Below, piece by piece: positions 1 to 9,368 of a DNA stretch of 64,000 nt. Position 1 is the stretch's first letter. Each line of letters starts with the position of its first letter. Under the pieces are notes generated by a model. The model was not told the origin of the DNA. It searched no databases and saw only the letters and a program-made list of their open reading frames with translations. The DNA comes from Ga0077555 sp963761475 (GTDB lineage: Bacteria > Pseudomonadota > Alphaproteobacteria > Rhizobiales > Hyphomicrobiaceae). Position numbers and translations under genes: made by a program. Where the stretch lies: the NCBI GenBank assembly GCA_963761475.1, contig CAVXGT010000010.1, forward strand, positions 62,001 to 126,000, in the 5' to 3' direction.

Positions 1-338
1 GCAGATCCGAAGCATCCTCGATCAGGCGCAACGAGATGCCGGCGGATGTCCCTCCCGCCTCCGCCAGCACCGGGTCGATGACCACCACGACGTCGCCGGA
101 GACCGAGGTCGATGTCCCGGAAAACTTGAGATCGAGGACGACGTCGATCTTCTCGTGAGGTCCATGGGGATCATCGCTCGGGACGAACAGCACCCCCCTG
201 GCGATGTTCTGGTGATACTCCTTCCGAAACCCTTCGGCGGTTTCGAAGCAGACTCGGAGCGCCTTCCGTGCGGCCGGCTTCGGGACCTGGCTGCTGCGGC
301 GTCGAGGGCTGCGGCATGCTCGGGTGGACCCCTTCCAT
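1..338 (-). CDS. PilZ-like domain protein, 3' partial, frameshifted
   Basis: On the minus strand, about 75 residues up to the window edge read as a PilZ-like beta-barrel fold: residues like NIARGVLFVPSDDP, then LDLKFSG, VVVVIDPVLAE and GISLRLIED. This is the layout of the PilZ-like domains common in deltaproteobacterial lineages. A Pro-rich N-terminus starting at 338 is in another frame, so one indel is needed near 265. The C-terminus is cut by the window edge. The gene lies in the segment judged foreign to the main chromosome. The family call is from pattern only and no c-di-GMP binding motif is visible. Confidence 0.45.
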
Positions 339-454
339 GGGTCTATCGGGCACACCCGACGGAGAAATGAGGCCTGGGTGAGTTCCGTTCCTGACGCATC
401 TTTCCAGGATTCTGGTACAGATGAGCGGCCAGAGAGGTGGATGAAGGGCGCACC

Positions 455-1240
455 ATGAGCATCGATTACCACGCGGATCTGCTGCGACCCCATTTCGAAG
501 GACGGAAGTTCATCCTCATCGGCGGCCCCGTGGTCGGGTTCGGCGACATGATCCGGTCAGCTCCGTGCTCTGGGAGCCGAACGGCCCCTGATCATCGGGT
601 CCACGCTGGGGACTGGCGGCCTTCCCTCCGAGGAGGACGCCCTCTGGTGCTCCCTGGAAGTCCGCGGAAGCGACACGATGGAGAGCTTCTACCGCTACGA
701 GGCACTGCTCCGGGATCTTCCCCGGGAGGCTCGAGAGACAGGTGGAGCGCTACGACCCGGAGCGGACCGCCCGGGTGCTGGGCGCCATCGTCCTCGGCGA
801 CGTCCCGGACGTGGCGGGGAGACCGCGCTACGGAGGACGACCGCTCAGCTGGGCGGCCCTCGAGGACAAGGTCCGTATCGACGAGTTCTGGGAGGCCGCC
901 GGGGTCCGACACGCTTCGTCGGTGATCGTGGCCGCGGAGCGGAACGCCCTTGGCGCGGCAGCTCGCACGCTCGATCGGGGCATTGGAACTGTCTGGGCCG
1001 GCGACGCGCGGGACGGCATTCACGGGGGCGCGAGCCTGACGTTCTGGGTGGAGTCCGGTGAGGCTGCCGAGCTGGCGGCGGCTCGCATCACCCGGCGGCT
1101 GCGACCGGGCGCGGGTGATGCCCTTCCTCGAGGGCATCCCCTGCAGCATCCACGGGATCGTGTTCCCGGAGACCGTCACCGCGTTTCGTCCGGTCGAGCT
1201 CGTCACACTACGCCGACCGGCCCATCGGACCAGGGAGGCT
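455..1240 (+). CDS. ATP-grasp-like protein, frameshifted and incomplete
   Basis: A start at 455 (MSIDYHADLLRPHFEGRKF) leads into a protein broken by at least three frame changes, near 552, 735 and 1100. The pieces join as GSTLGTGGLPSEEDALWCSLE, VRIDEFWEAAGVRHASSVIV, GGASLTFWVESGEAAELAA and VMPFLEGIPCSIHGIVFPE. The last piece resembles the central strand block of ATP-grasp ligases (substrate loop followed by the ATP-grasp beta strands). The usual C-terminal metal-binding ExNxR part cannot be found after 1240. Either more indels hide it or the gene is truncated. The substrate is unknown. The frame breaks match those in its neighbours and suggest sequence error. Confidence 0.4.
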
Positions 1241-1491
1241 TCCTCGCATTCACGCCCGACCGCGATCGGGTCGCCCGGGGCCCTTCGGTAGCGCCCCGGG
1301 CCATCGACGCTTTTCGAGTCGCCGACGAGGGTCTCGGCGTCGCTCTCGGTCCGCTGGAGCCCGCCCGCTCGGTTCGCTAGTACTGGGGCTCCGCTACACC
1401 AGAGAGCACCCGAGGTGCGGGACCCTGCGACCGCGCCTGCCTCGGTGAGACCGAACCCGACCCAGAAGTCAAACCCCGAGCAGGAGATCCG
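1241..1491. other. 251-bp stretch without a supportable gene
   Basis: No coding frame with recognisable protein sequence was found between the end of the ATP-grasp-like fragments and the next gene. It may hold the lost 3' end of that gene behind further indels, and the leader of the sialidase-like gene at 1492 (GGAG-type ribosome site just upstream). Confidence 0.4.
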
Positions 1492-2633
1492 ATGCGATTC
1501 TTCCTCGCCGCCGTCACCACTGTCATTCTCCTCGCCGCCTTGACGGGAGCTTACGCCCTTCTGCGCCCCAATCGCGCGCAGCTGGCTCCCGCACTCGAGA
1601 TCGAGAGCTGGGACGTGGTCGCGGACGGAGAGCACAATTCCAACACCGACATGATCTTCTGGCGCGATCACTTCTGGCTCGTCCACGCGGCGTCGCCCTA
1701 CCACCTGGGAACCCCCAAGTCCCGCCTGCTCATCCGCCGCTCCAGCGACGCGCGCAGCTGGGAAACCGTGGCGACTCTCCAGGTGGCGGGGAAGGACATC
1801 CGCGATCCCAAGTTCGCCCCCGTCGGGGATCGTCTCTTCCTCTATGCACTCTCCAACGAGGGTGTCTTCGCAACGCCCGAGGACAGCCGTCGTCTCCACC
1901 AGCCAGAACGGAGCCAGCTGGAGCGATTTCCAGCCCGTGGGGCCGAGCGGCTGGCTCTTCTGGCGACCCAAGTCAGCGGATGGGAAGACCTGGTACGTGC
2001 CCGCCTACTGGTGGGATCACGGCAAGTCGGTGTTGCTTCGCTCCTTGGACGGACTCGACTGGGAGCAGGTATCGACGATCTACGACGGTGAGGGGAACGA
2101 CGAGACTGCGATCGAGTTCCTCCCGGACGGGCGTCTCCTGGCCACCGCGCGACTCGAGGTCACTCCCGACACCCTCTCCGGACACAAAGACGCCTCGACG
2201 CTTCTCGCAGTGGCCGAGCCTCCCTTCGAACGCTGGAGCTACCGGAAGAGTCAGGTCACGCGCCTGGATGGCCCGGTGCTCTTCTCCCATGCCGGACGCG
2301 TCTTCGCGGTGGCACGCCACCAGGACGGCAAGCGAGGACCGCTGATGCGCCTCGGAGGGATGTGGAGCCGCAAGCGCACCGCCCTCTACGAGGTCTACCG
2401 AAGAGGGCCTCACCCATCTCTCGGATCTCCCGAGTGCGGGCGACACCTCCTACGCGGGAGTGGTGCTGCGCGACGGCTTCGCGTACATCGACTACTACAC
2501 CAGCGCGATCGATCGGGACTACCCCTGGTTCCTGGCGATGTTCCTGCCCACCGACATCCGGATGGCGCGCATCTCTCTCGACTCGCTGGTCGCTCTGGCG
2601 AACGAGAAGCGCGCGAGTCAAGCCGCGCGCTGA
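1492..2633 (+). CDS. sialidase-fold exported protein, two frameshifts
   Basis: The protein begins with a hydrophobic signal or anchor (MRFFLAAVTTVILLAALTG) and continues as repeated blades typical of exo-alpha-sialidase/beta-propeller proteins: SRLLIRRSSDARSWETVATL, TSQNGASWSDFQPVG and LRSLDGLDWEQVSTI. These are Asp-box-like SxDGxxW repeats. The frame changes near 1880 and again near 2395, after which it ends ARISLDSLVALANEKRASQAAR. Repaired length is about 380 residues, normal for a six-bladed propeller. It probably acts outside the cytoplasmic membrane. True sialidase activity cannot be claimed because the catalytic Arg triad and Tyr/Glu pair cannot be assigned by eye. Confidence 0.6.
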
Positions 2634-2645
2634 GCATGCGCCGAA

Positions 2646-2711
2646 GGGGACGTTCCTTGCGTTCTTGCGTTTTCGGTGCTCCGAAAACGCAAGAACGCAA
2701 GGAACGTCCCC
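2646..2711. repeat. 31-bp perfect inverted repeat with TGCT loop
   Basis: Arms 2646-2676 and 2681-2711 are exact reverse complements around a 4-base TGCT loop. Each arm contains the internal direct repeat TTGCGTTcTTGCGTT. It lies between the convergent sialidase-like gene (stop at 2633) and the nitroreductase gene (stop at 2723). It has no T-run on either side, so it resembles a REP-type mobile palindrome more than a classic intrinsic terminator, although it could stop transcription from both sides. Confidence 0.8.
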
Positions 2712-2722
2712 GCTGATGCAGG

Positions 2723-3962
2723 TTAGTCCCCGCTTCCGAAGACGGTGAGATGGAGGACGGCCTCCCGCCGGCCGTCGAAACCCAGCAGGTCGTTGAGGTC
2801 GTCATCGAAGAACGCCGAGAGGTTCCGTGCCGCGAGCCCCATCGCCTCCGCCGCCAGGTAGATCCTCTGACCGATCTCCCCCGACTCGATCAGGAGCTGC
2901 CGGTAGCTTCGCCTGCCCCACCTCGCGCCCGCTTCGGCGATCCGCCCGACCATGAAGAAGGCGACCGCCGCCTTCCCCGCCTTCTCCTGGCGCAGGCATG
3001 CGCGGACCATGTCGGCGCGAAGATCTCTACGCCGTACCTGGGCGATTCCCCGTTCCCGCGGCCGGTACTGGTAGAAGCCGGGCGTGATCCCCTCGACGCG
3101 GTGAGCGGCAAGAACAACTCCACCCCCATCGAGCGCTCGAACGCGGCGGGGCCCTGCGCCATCTCCAGCGCGAACGCGAGTTCCTCCAGCCGCACCGGTC
3201 TCTTCCGGAAGAATTTCGCGGAGCGCCGCTCCTGGACCGCCTTCTCTACCGACGCTTCGGGTCTCGGCGAGAGCATCGGGAGCGCGACCTCCGGCCCCAT
3301 CGCCGGGCGTTCGCTGATCGGAGGGAGCTCCCGCTCTTCCCGCGAAGGAGCCGGAACCAGCTTCGTGGCCTCGTGGAAGCGGGTCGGAAGCGGTCCCGAT
3401 CGCGGCAGCTTCTCGGGTGCGACCTCGAGCTTCTCGAGCAGCGGGCGCACGGTTCGGAAGGTCGGCGCGGCGGCGACCACGGGACCGACGGCGTGGACGG
3501 CGCAGACGGCCTCTTCGCGCCCATTCACCTGAAGGAGCTCGTTCAGCCCATCGTCCTCGAAGCGCCACTCCCGGGTCCAGCCGAGCCCCGCCGACCTGGC
3601 GGCGAGCCGGAGGTTCTCTCCGATGTGCCCGGAGTCGATCAGTGCGTAGCGATACCCGCGGTTGGCATAGCGCCAGCTGTAGCGCTCGAAGACATTGGTG
3701 AGGAGAATCGCCGCCGCGGCGCCCTCGATCGCGCCGGGCTCTGTCACCGCTCTCCCCACCTCCCGGAGCCACGAGCCCGAGCGAAGCGCGACCAGCTCGT
3801 GCTGCTCGACGGCGTAGTAGTAGACGCCCTCCGCGAGCCCTTGCACCCGCTCGGCCACCACATAGACCTCGCCGGCGTAGAGCGCCCCGGCGGAGGGTGC
3901 TGCGCGAAGCCCGAACGCCGAGGACGAGCTCTCGACCCCGCCGGTGACGCCGTTGGTGAAGG
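2723..3962 (-). CDS. tandem nitroreductase domains (SagB/ThcOx-type), 5' missing, frameshifted
   Basis: Two copies of the SagB-type FMN nitroreductase fold follow each other. The first contains SAGALYAGEVYVVAERVQGL, GVYYYAVEQHELVAL, GHIGENLRLAARSAGLG and EAVCAVHAVGP. After a linker, the second has ERRSAKFFRKRPVRLEELAF, GFYQYRPRERGIAQV, GEIGQRIYLAAEAMGL and EAVLHLTVFGSGD. A frame change near 3105 splits domain two. SagB-type dehydrogenases oxidise azolines in modified peptides, but many family members have other roles. The N-terminus is missing because the sequence switches at 3962/3963 into the N-terminal third of argG in the same reading frame, a chimeric join and not a gene fusion. Confidence 0.7.
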
Positions 3963-4476
3963 CGATGAGGTCCTCGCGGCTCTTGAAATCCCATTCGCGC
4001 CAAGGGGCGATGATCTTTATGGAGGGCTCGAGCGCGTAATAGGAGAGCTCGAAGCGGACCTGATCGTTGCCCTTGCCAGTGGCGCCGTGACAAACGGCGT
4101 CGGCGCCGACCTTCCTGGCGATGTCGATCTGGGCCTTGGAGATCAGCGGGCGGGCGATCGAGGTGCCGAGCAGGTAGATGCCTTCGTCGAGGGCGTTGGC
4201 GCGGAACATCGGGAAGACGAAATCGCGGGTGAACTCCTCGCGGAGGTCCTCGATGAAGATGTGCTCGGGCTTGATGCCGAGCATGAGGGCCTTGTCGCCG
4301 GCCGGGCCCAGCTCCTCGCCCTGGCCAAGGTCGGCGGTGAAGGTTACGACCTCGCAGCCGTAGGTTTCCTGCAGCCATTTCAGGATGATGGAGGTGTCGA
4401 GGCCACCGGAATAGGCCAGCACTACGCGCTTGACCTTGCCCTTCATGTCGCTGCCTTCGCCGGCGCTGTTGGCCAT
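3963..4476 (-). pseudogene. argG: argG, N-terminal third only (left arm copy)
   Basis: Residues 1-170 of argininosuccinate synthase, starting MANSAGEGSDMKGKVKR with the ATP-pyrophosphatase loop AYSGGLDTS near residues 20-28. It stops matching argG at 3963, just after FKSREDLI, where the sequence runs into a nitroreductase gene. Compared with the right-arm copy (12432) it differs at several residues (GPAGDK versus GPARDK, EEFTRDF versus EEFIRDF, LDEGIY versus LYEGVY). It is one side of the large inverted duplication. Confidence 0.85.
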
Positions 4477-4594
4477 CGTGCTCGTCTCCTGCAGTGCGGT
4501 TTCCGCGGTTGCGGCGCACTATAGGCAGCGGGCGGGCGCGGGCAAGGCTCTCGGTGGCGCAGGCAAGCGGTGCCATGGCGGGGGATAGCGAAGG

Positions 4595-5260
4595 TCAGCG
4601 CTTTTTCCAGCCCATTTCCCAGAAGTCTGCTTCGAGGCGGGTGGCTTCACGGAAGAGGCGCACGAGCTCGGCTTCGCGGGCGGGGGTGACGTAGCGCTGG
4701 GCGAGGCGTTCGAGGTGATCTTCGGCGGCCTTGGCGACCTGCTGGTAGGGCTCGCCAGCGTACTCGGCGATCCAGACGCGGTAGGGATTGGTGGGGTCGT
4801 TGCCGCGGGATTTGGCTTCGGAGGAATTCTTGGCGATCTCGGCATAACCGATGACGCAGGGGGCGAGCGCCACCTTGAGCGAGAGCAGGTCGCCACGCAT
4901 GCCGGCGTCGAGGGCGTAGCGGGTGTAGGCCAACGTCTCGGGCTCGGGCGGGGCGGTTTCGAGGTCGGCAGGGGAGAGGCCCCAATTGGCGCAGAGCTTG
5001 ACGTGCAGGTCCATCTCGACGTCGAGGATCGCCGCGAGACCGCCTGCACCCTCGCGCATGTCGGCCAGCGTCGGCGCCTTGTAGACGGCAAGCGCATAGG
5101 CGCGGGCGAACTCGATCAGGAACAGGTAGTCCTGGACGAGATAATGACGGAAAGCCGGCTCGGGGAGGGTGGCGTCGGCCATGCCCTGCGTGAAGGGGTG
5201 GCGGGTGTAGGCCTCCCACTCCGGGCGGGCCTGCTGCTTCAGGCGTTGGAAAAGGGTCAT
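4595..5260 (-). CDS. tenA: TenA-type thiaminase II / aminopyrimidine aminohydrolase (left arm copy)
   Basis: A 221-residue protein starting MTLFQRLKQQARPEWEAYTR. It is the mirror copy of the gene at 11651 and is complete. It holds the TenA_C family block LAPCVIGYAEIA with the catalytic Cys. It differs from the right copy by one in-frame codon (AKNSSEAKS here, AKSLEAKS there). An upstream in-frame extension to 5509 is not conserved protein and was not used. See the right-arm entry for function. Confidence 0.85.
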   Translation of the reverse strand: MTLFQRLKQQARPEWEAYTRHPFTQGMADATLPEPAFRHYLVQDYLFLIEFARAYALAVYKAPTLADMREGAGGLAAILDVEMDLHVKLCANWGLSPADLETAPPEPETLAYTRYALDAGMRGDLLSLKVALAPCVIGYAEIAKNSSEAKSRGNDPTNPYRVWIAEYAGEPYQQVAKAAEDHLERLAQRYVTPAREAELVRLFREATRLEADFWEMGWKKR

Positions 5261-5504
5261 GGCGGGTGCTCTGCTGGTTGGCGATTGACCTCCAGTGATG
5301 CAGCAACCCGACGTTGGGGGCAACTCGAGGTCACGCAGTTTGGGTGCTTTGGTAGAGCGTGTTGGTGGCGGCGGCGGGCCGGGGCAGCTCGGCGTTCTGC
5401 ATAAGCGCGTTGGCCCGAGGCCGGCAACGCATTGCGGCGAAGGGGCTGCTCGTTGGCCGGGAAGGCGAGCTGGATTTGCACGCATCGCAGGGACGGCATC
5501 GGAT

Positions 5505-5522
5505 TGCATAAAGTTTTATGCA
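5505..5522. promoter_or_regulatory. 18-bp palindrome, possible operator (left arm)
   Basis: TGCATAAAGTTTTATGCA is a symmetric site with 8-bp arms in the 350-bp gap (5261-5610) between the divergent tenA and PAS-PilZ genes. The AT-rich dyad stands out in a GC-rich background and suits a regulator binding both promoters. No regulator can be named. The rest of the gap holds no supportable gene. Confidence 0.4.
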
Positions 5523-5610
5523 GTTGTTGGCGCGCTGAGGCAGCCGGTCTTTACGCTTTTCTGGGATCATTGGGACGCGTGGAAACGGTGGGGAACCGAC
5601 GGGGGGCGGA

Positions 5611-6354
5611 GTGGAACTGGCGATGGCTGATATGGCTGACATGGCTGGCAGGAGCGATGTAAGCGAACCGGCAGAGACGACAGATGGCGGGTTCGGAGCG
5701 CCTGTTTGGCGCACTCTTGACGAGGAAACTGCGGGGCAGGTTGCCTTGCGCCGTCTCGAAGCGGTCGGTGAGGTTCTTGGTGGCTGGGTCTGGGAGACCG
5801 ATGCTGCACATCGCTTCGTCTATCTGAGCCCCAGCGTCGAACAGCACGCGGGGCATCGGCCGGAGGCCTATTACGGCAAGACGCGGGACGCGCTCAATCA
5901 CGTCGTCTATCGCCTTGATGACAGCAGCAATTGGCGGGCGCAACTGGAGGGCTGCGGGCCGTTCGGTCCGCTCGAGTTCGTCCTTCATGTCGGCAGCGAA
6001 GCGCGATTGATGCAGACCGTCGGGCGGCCGCAGTTCGACCAGGCCGGGGTTTTTACGGGCTATATCGGCGTCGCTTTCGAGGTCAAGAGCAAGCCAAAGG
6101 TGCACGCGAGCGAGCGACGCACGGAGGTCCGGAACCGGGTTGTGCGCGCGGCCGAGGTGCTGTTGCCGGACGCTGGCGGGGCGGTGACGTGCGTGTTGGC
6201 CGATCTTTCGACCGGCGGCGCGCGACTACTGCTGCCCGACAATGTGCAGATCCCGCGCGCCTTCCGCCTCAAGGTGGACGCGCTCGCCATCGACCGGGCC
6301 TGCCGTATGCGCTGGCGGCGCGGCACCTCGATGGGGCTGGAGTTCGTCGATTGA
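5611..6354 (+). CDS. PAS-PilZ domain protein (left arm copy)
   Basis: A 247-residue protein, mirror copy of 10563-11300. A PAS domain (GGWVWETDAAHRFVYLSPSV, about residues 45-150) precedes a PilZ domain with the c-di-GMP signature RRTEVRNR and DLSTGGARL (about 160-245). It differs from the right copy at a few residues (FGAPVWRT versus FEAPVRRT; one extra Met-Ala near the N-terminus). See the right-arm entry for role. Confidence 0.8.
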   Translation: MELAMADMADMAGRSDVSEPAETTDGGFGAPVWRTLDEETAGQVALRRLEAVGEVLGGWVWETDAAHRFVYLSPSVEQHAGHRPEAYYGKTRDALNHVVYRLDDSSNWRAQLEGCGPFGPLEFVLHVGSEARLMQTVGRPQFDQAGVFTGYIGVAFEVKSKPKVHASERRTEVRNRVVRAAEVLLPDAGGAVTCVLADLSTGGARLLLPDNVQIPRAFRLKVDALAIDRACRMRWRRGTSMGLEFVD

Positions 6355-6416
6355 GCGAACGGCAGGGTTGGGTCGTGCCGGACCCAATTCCCGTGCACGA
6401 CTGATGCGGAACGGCT

Positions 6417-7549
6417 TCAGTCGATGTCGTCGACGGAGGAGGGGCCGCCACCCTTGATGCGCCGGGCCAGAGCGGCCTCGATGAACTCGTCGATGTCGCC
6501 ATCGAGCACGCCGGCAGTGTCGGAGGTCTCGACGCCGGTGCGCAGGTCCTTGACGAGCTGATAGGGCTGCAGCACGTAGGACCGGATCTGGTGGCCCCAG
6601 CCGATCTCGGACTTGTTGGCCTGATCGGCGAGCGCTTTTTCCTCGCGCTTCTTCAGCTCCATCTCGTAGAGCCGCGCCTTGAGGCGCTTCATGGCGATGT
6701 CGCGGTTCTGGTGCTGGGAGCGCTGCTCCTGGGCGAAAGATTATGATGTTGGTCGGCTTGTGGACGAGGCGGACGGCGGACTCCGTGCGGTTGACGGACT
6801 GGCCTCCGGCGCCTTGCGAGCGGGTGTAGGAAATGTCGAGGTCGGCGGGGTTGATCTCGATCTCGATGGTGTCGTCGACGACGGGGTAGACGGTGACGCT
6901 CGAGAACGAGGTGTGGCGGCGGGCGTTGGCATCATAGGGCGAGATGCGCACGAGGCGGTGGACGCCGGCCTCGGTCTTGAGCCAGCCGTAGGCGTTCTCG
7001 CCCTTGACCTCGATGATGGCGCTCTTGATGCCGGCTTCTTCGCCCTCGCCGATGTCGGTGACGGTGACCTTGTAGCCGCGTTCCTCGGCCCATCGCGTGT
7101 ACATGCGCAGGAGCATGGAGGCCCAGTCCTGGCTTTCGGTGCCGCCGGCACCGGCGTGGACCTCGAGGTAGGCGTCCATGCCGTCGGCTTCACCGGAGAG
7201 CAGGGCCTCGACCTCGCGGCGCTGGACATCCTTGACGAGGCGCTTGAGGGCTGTCTCGCCCTCGGTCATGGTGGCTTCGTCGTCCTCCGCCTCACCCAGC
7301 TCGAGCAAGGTCATGGCATCGTCGAGTTCGCGCTCGAGCTGCTTGTAGCTGGAGATGGCGCGTTCCATGCCCTGACGTTGACGCATGACCTTCTGGGCGC
7401 GCTGCGGATTGGACCAGAGGTTGGGATCCTCGCTGTCGCGGTTCAGCTCTTCAAGGCGCTTTTCGGCAGTATCCCAGTCAAAGAGACCTCCTTAGCAAGG
7501 ACAGCGACTCTTTGATGTCGTTGACCAACTGCTCATGCTCAGCCCGCAT
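6417..7549 (-). CDS. prfB: peptide chain release factor 2 (left arm copy), programmed plus accidental frameshift
   Basis: Mirror copy of prfB at 9369. Starting at 7549 it reads MRAEHEQLVNDIKESLSLL and hits the programmed stop CTT-TGA-C, as in the right copy. A second frame break near 6740 (an extra T in the Ile-Ile-Phe codons of HKPTNIIIF) lies at a different place from the break in the right copy. Since prfB is essential and the two breaks differ, they are most likely sequence errors. The GGQ motif is intact (GAGGQSVNRTE). Confidence 0.85.
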
Positions 7550-7677
7550 GGTGGCAAGTCCTTCCAATGTCCGGTTCGTGGGTGGCCGGAGCCATCACGT
7601 GTTTCGCGTCCTGCCTCGATATAGGGCGCATGGCCAACCGCCGCAATCGGAGATCGGGCTGCGACAGTCCGTTGCCT

Positions 7678-8437
7678 TTACCAACGGCTGCCGGAGCCCA
7701 GGCCGCGGACAGCGGATCGCTCGTCGTCGCGCGCGGCGCCGAGGCGATCGTCGCCGCTGTTGAAGCCGACCACGGAGTAGGCGTCGTCGGGCTCCTCGCT
7801 CGGCTTGAAGGCTTCAAGGATCGCGTCCGCGTCGCCGGGTTCGGCGCGCAGGCCGGTTTTCGGGTTGACGCGGACGAGCTTGATGCCCGGTGGGATGCGG
7901 AAGGGTACGGGCTTCTTGTCGGCCAGCGCGAGCTTCATGAAGTTGGCGAAGATCGGGGCGGCGACCTGACCGCCGGTGGCCGATTTGCCCATGGGTTTCG
8001 GCGTGTCGTAGCCAACGAAGACGCCAACGACCAGGTCGGGCGTGTAGCCGACGAACCAGACGTCCTTGGAGTCGTTTGAGGTTCCGGTCTTGCCGGCGAA
8101 GGGGACGCCGGGGACGATACGTTTGACCAACGTCGCGGTGCCGCGCTGGACCACGCCTTCCAGGATCGAGGTCATCTGGTAGGCCGTGTGAGGATCGATG
8201 ATCTGCTGGCGATCGTCGGGCAGCTCGGGTTCGGACTGGCCAGTCCATTGCGGCGCATTGCACTGCGGACACTGGCGCGCATCCTTGCTCCAGACGGATT
8301 TGCCCCATCGGTCCTGGATGCGGTCGACCAGGGTTGGCGTCACCTTCTTGCCGCCGTTGGCAAGGACAGCGTAGCCGGTGACCATGCGCAGTAACGTGGT
8401 CTCGCCGGCGCCGAGAACCATGGCGGGAAGGGGGGCC
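7678..8437 (-). pseudogene. mrcA: PBP1A C-terminal transpeptidase part (left arm copy, 5' truncated)
   Basis: The last 248 or so residues of a class A penicillin-binding protein, identical in protein sequence to the right-arm copy over its C-terminus but with several silent base changes. It contains the KTGTS box (AGKTGTSNDSKDVWFVGY). Both copies lose homology to PBP1A at the same codon (APLPAMVLGAGETT), at the centre of the palindrome. Confidence 0.8.
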
Positions 8438-8480
8438 AGCAAGACGACTGAGCCAAGTACAGGGCATATACATTATCGCC
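8438..8480. other. 43-bp spacer at centre of inverted duplication
   Basis: This unpaired stretch separates the two arms. It is less GC-rich than the arms (AGTACAGGGCATATACATTA) and does not continue the PBP1A reading frame sensibly in either direction. It does not match the PacBio SMRTbell adapter as I remember it. It is either a snap-back loop or the join between two templates. Confidence 0.7.
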
Positions 8481-9240
8481 GGCCCCCCTTCCCGCCATGG
8501 TTCTCGGCGCCGGCGAGACCACGTTACTGCGCATGGTCACCGGCTACGCTGTCCTTGCCAACGGCGGCAAAAAGGTGACGCCAACTCTGGTCGACCGCAT
8601 CCAGGACCGATGGGGCAAATCCGTCTGGAGCAAGGATGCGCGCCAGTGTCCGCAGTGCAATGCGCCGCAATGGACTGGCCAGTCCGAACCCGAGCTGCCC
8701 GACGATCGCCAGCAGATCATCGATCCTCACACGGCCTATCAGATGACCTCGATCCTGGAAGGCGTGGTCCAGCGCGGCACCGCGACGTTGGTCAAGCGTA
8801 TCGTCCCCGGCGTCCCCTTCGCCGGCAAGACCGGCACCTCGAACGACTCCAAGGACGTCTGGTTCGTCGGCTACACGCCCGACCTGGTCGTTGGCGTCTT
8901 CGTTGGCTACGACACGCCGAAACCCATGGGCAAATCGGCCACCGGCGGTCAGGTCGCCGCCCCGATCTTCGCCAACTTCATGAAGCTCGCGCTGGCCGAC
9001 AAGAAGCCCGTACCCTTCCGCATCCCACCGGGCATCAAGCTCGTCCGCGTCAACCCTAAAACCGGCCTGCGCGCCGAACCCGGCGACGCGGACGCGATCC
9101 TTGAAGCCTTCAAGCCGAGCGAGGAGCCCGACGACGCCTACTCCGTGGTCGGCTTCAACAGCGGCGACGATCGCCTTGGTGCTGCACGCGACGACGAGCG
9201 CTCCGCAGTCCGCGGCCTCGGCTCCGGCAGCCGCTGGTAA
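8481..9240 (+). pseudogene. mrcA: PBP1A C-terminal transpeptidase part (right arm copy, 5' truncated)
   Basis: Class A penicillin-binding proteins polymerise and cross-link peptidoglycan on the outer face of the inner membrane. Only the end of the transpeptidase domain is here: GAGETTLLRMVTGYAVLANG, ILEGVVQRGTATLV, the KTG box in AGKTGTSNDSKDVW, and WFVGYTPDLVVGVFVGYD, then a polar tail ending GSGSRW. The glycosyltransferase domain, SxxK and SxN are missing because the sequence turns back at 8480. The order PBP1A-prfB on one strand is usual in alphaproteobacteria, so this arm is the natural orientation. Confidence 0.8.
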
Positions 9241-9368
9241 AGGCAACGGACTGTCGCAGCCCGATCTCCGATTGCGGCGGTCGGCCATGCGCCCTATATC
9301 GAGGCAGGACGCGAAACACGTGATGGCTCCGGCCACCCACGAACCGGACATTGGAAGGACTTGCCACC

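Larger units (their letters stand above)
3963..8437. repeat. left arm of giant inverted repeat
   Basis: This arm carries argG', tenA, the PAS-PilZ gene, prfB and the PBP1A C-terminus in mirror order to 8481-12945. The outer end lies in argG at 3963 (matching 12945), the inner end at 8437 (matching 8481). Arm lengths are 4475 and 4465 bases, so small indels separate them. Substitutions are scattered, with a cluster of silent ones near 7690-7770. Confidence 0.9.

Noticed and set aside
2890..4476. A 528-residue open frame that looks like an ArgG-nitroreductase fusion.
   Set aside because: argG is complete in the right arm, and the join at 3962/3963 has unrelated sequence on one side. The fusion is a contig chimera.
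6679..7515. Long open frames antisense to prfB in both arms (also 9403-10239).
   Set aside because: Gly/Val/Asp-rich translation is the shadow of a GC-rich gene on the other strand.
8438..8480. Spacer considered as a sequencing-adapter loop.
   Set aside because: It does not match the PacBio hairpin adapter as I remember it, and the arms differ by silent changes. Its origin is left open.
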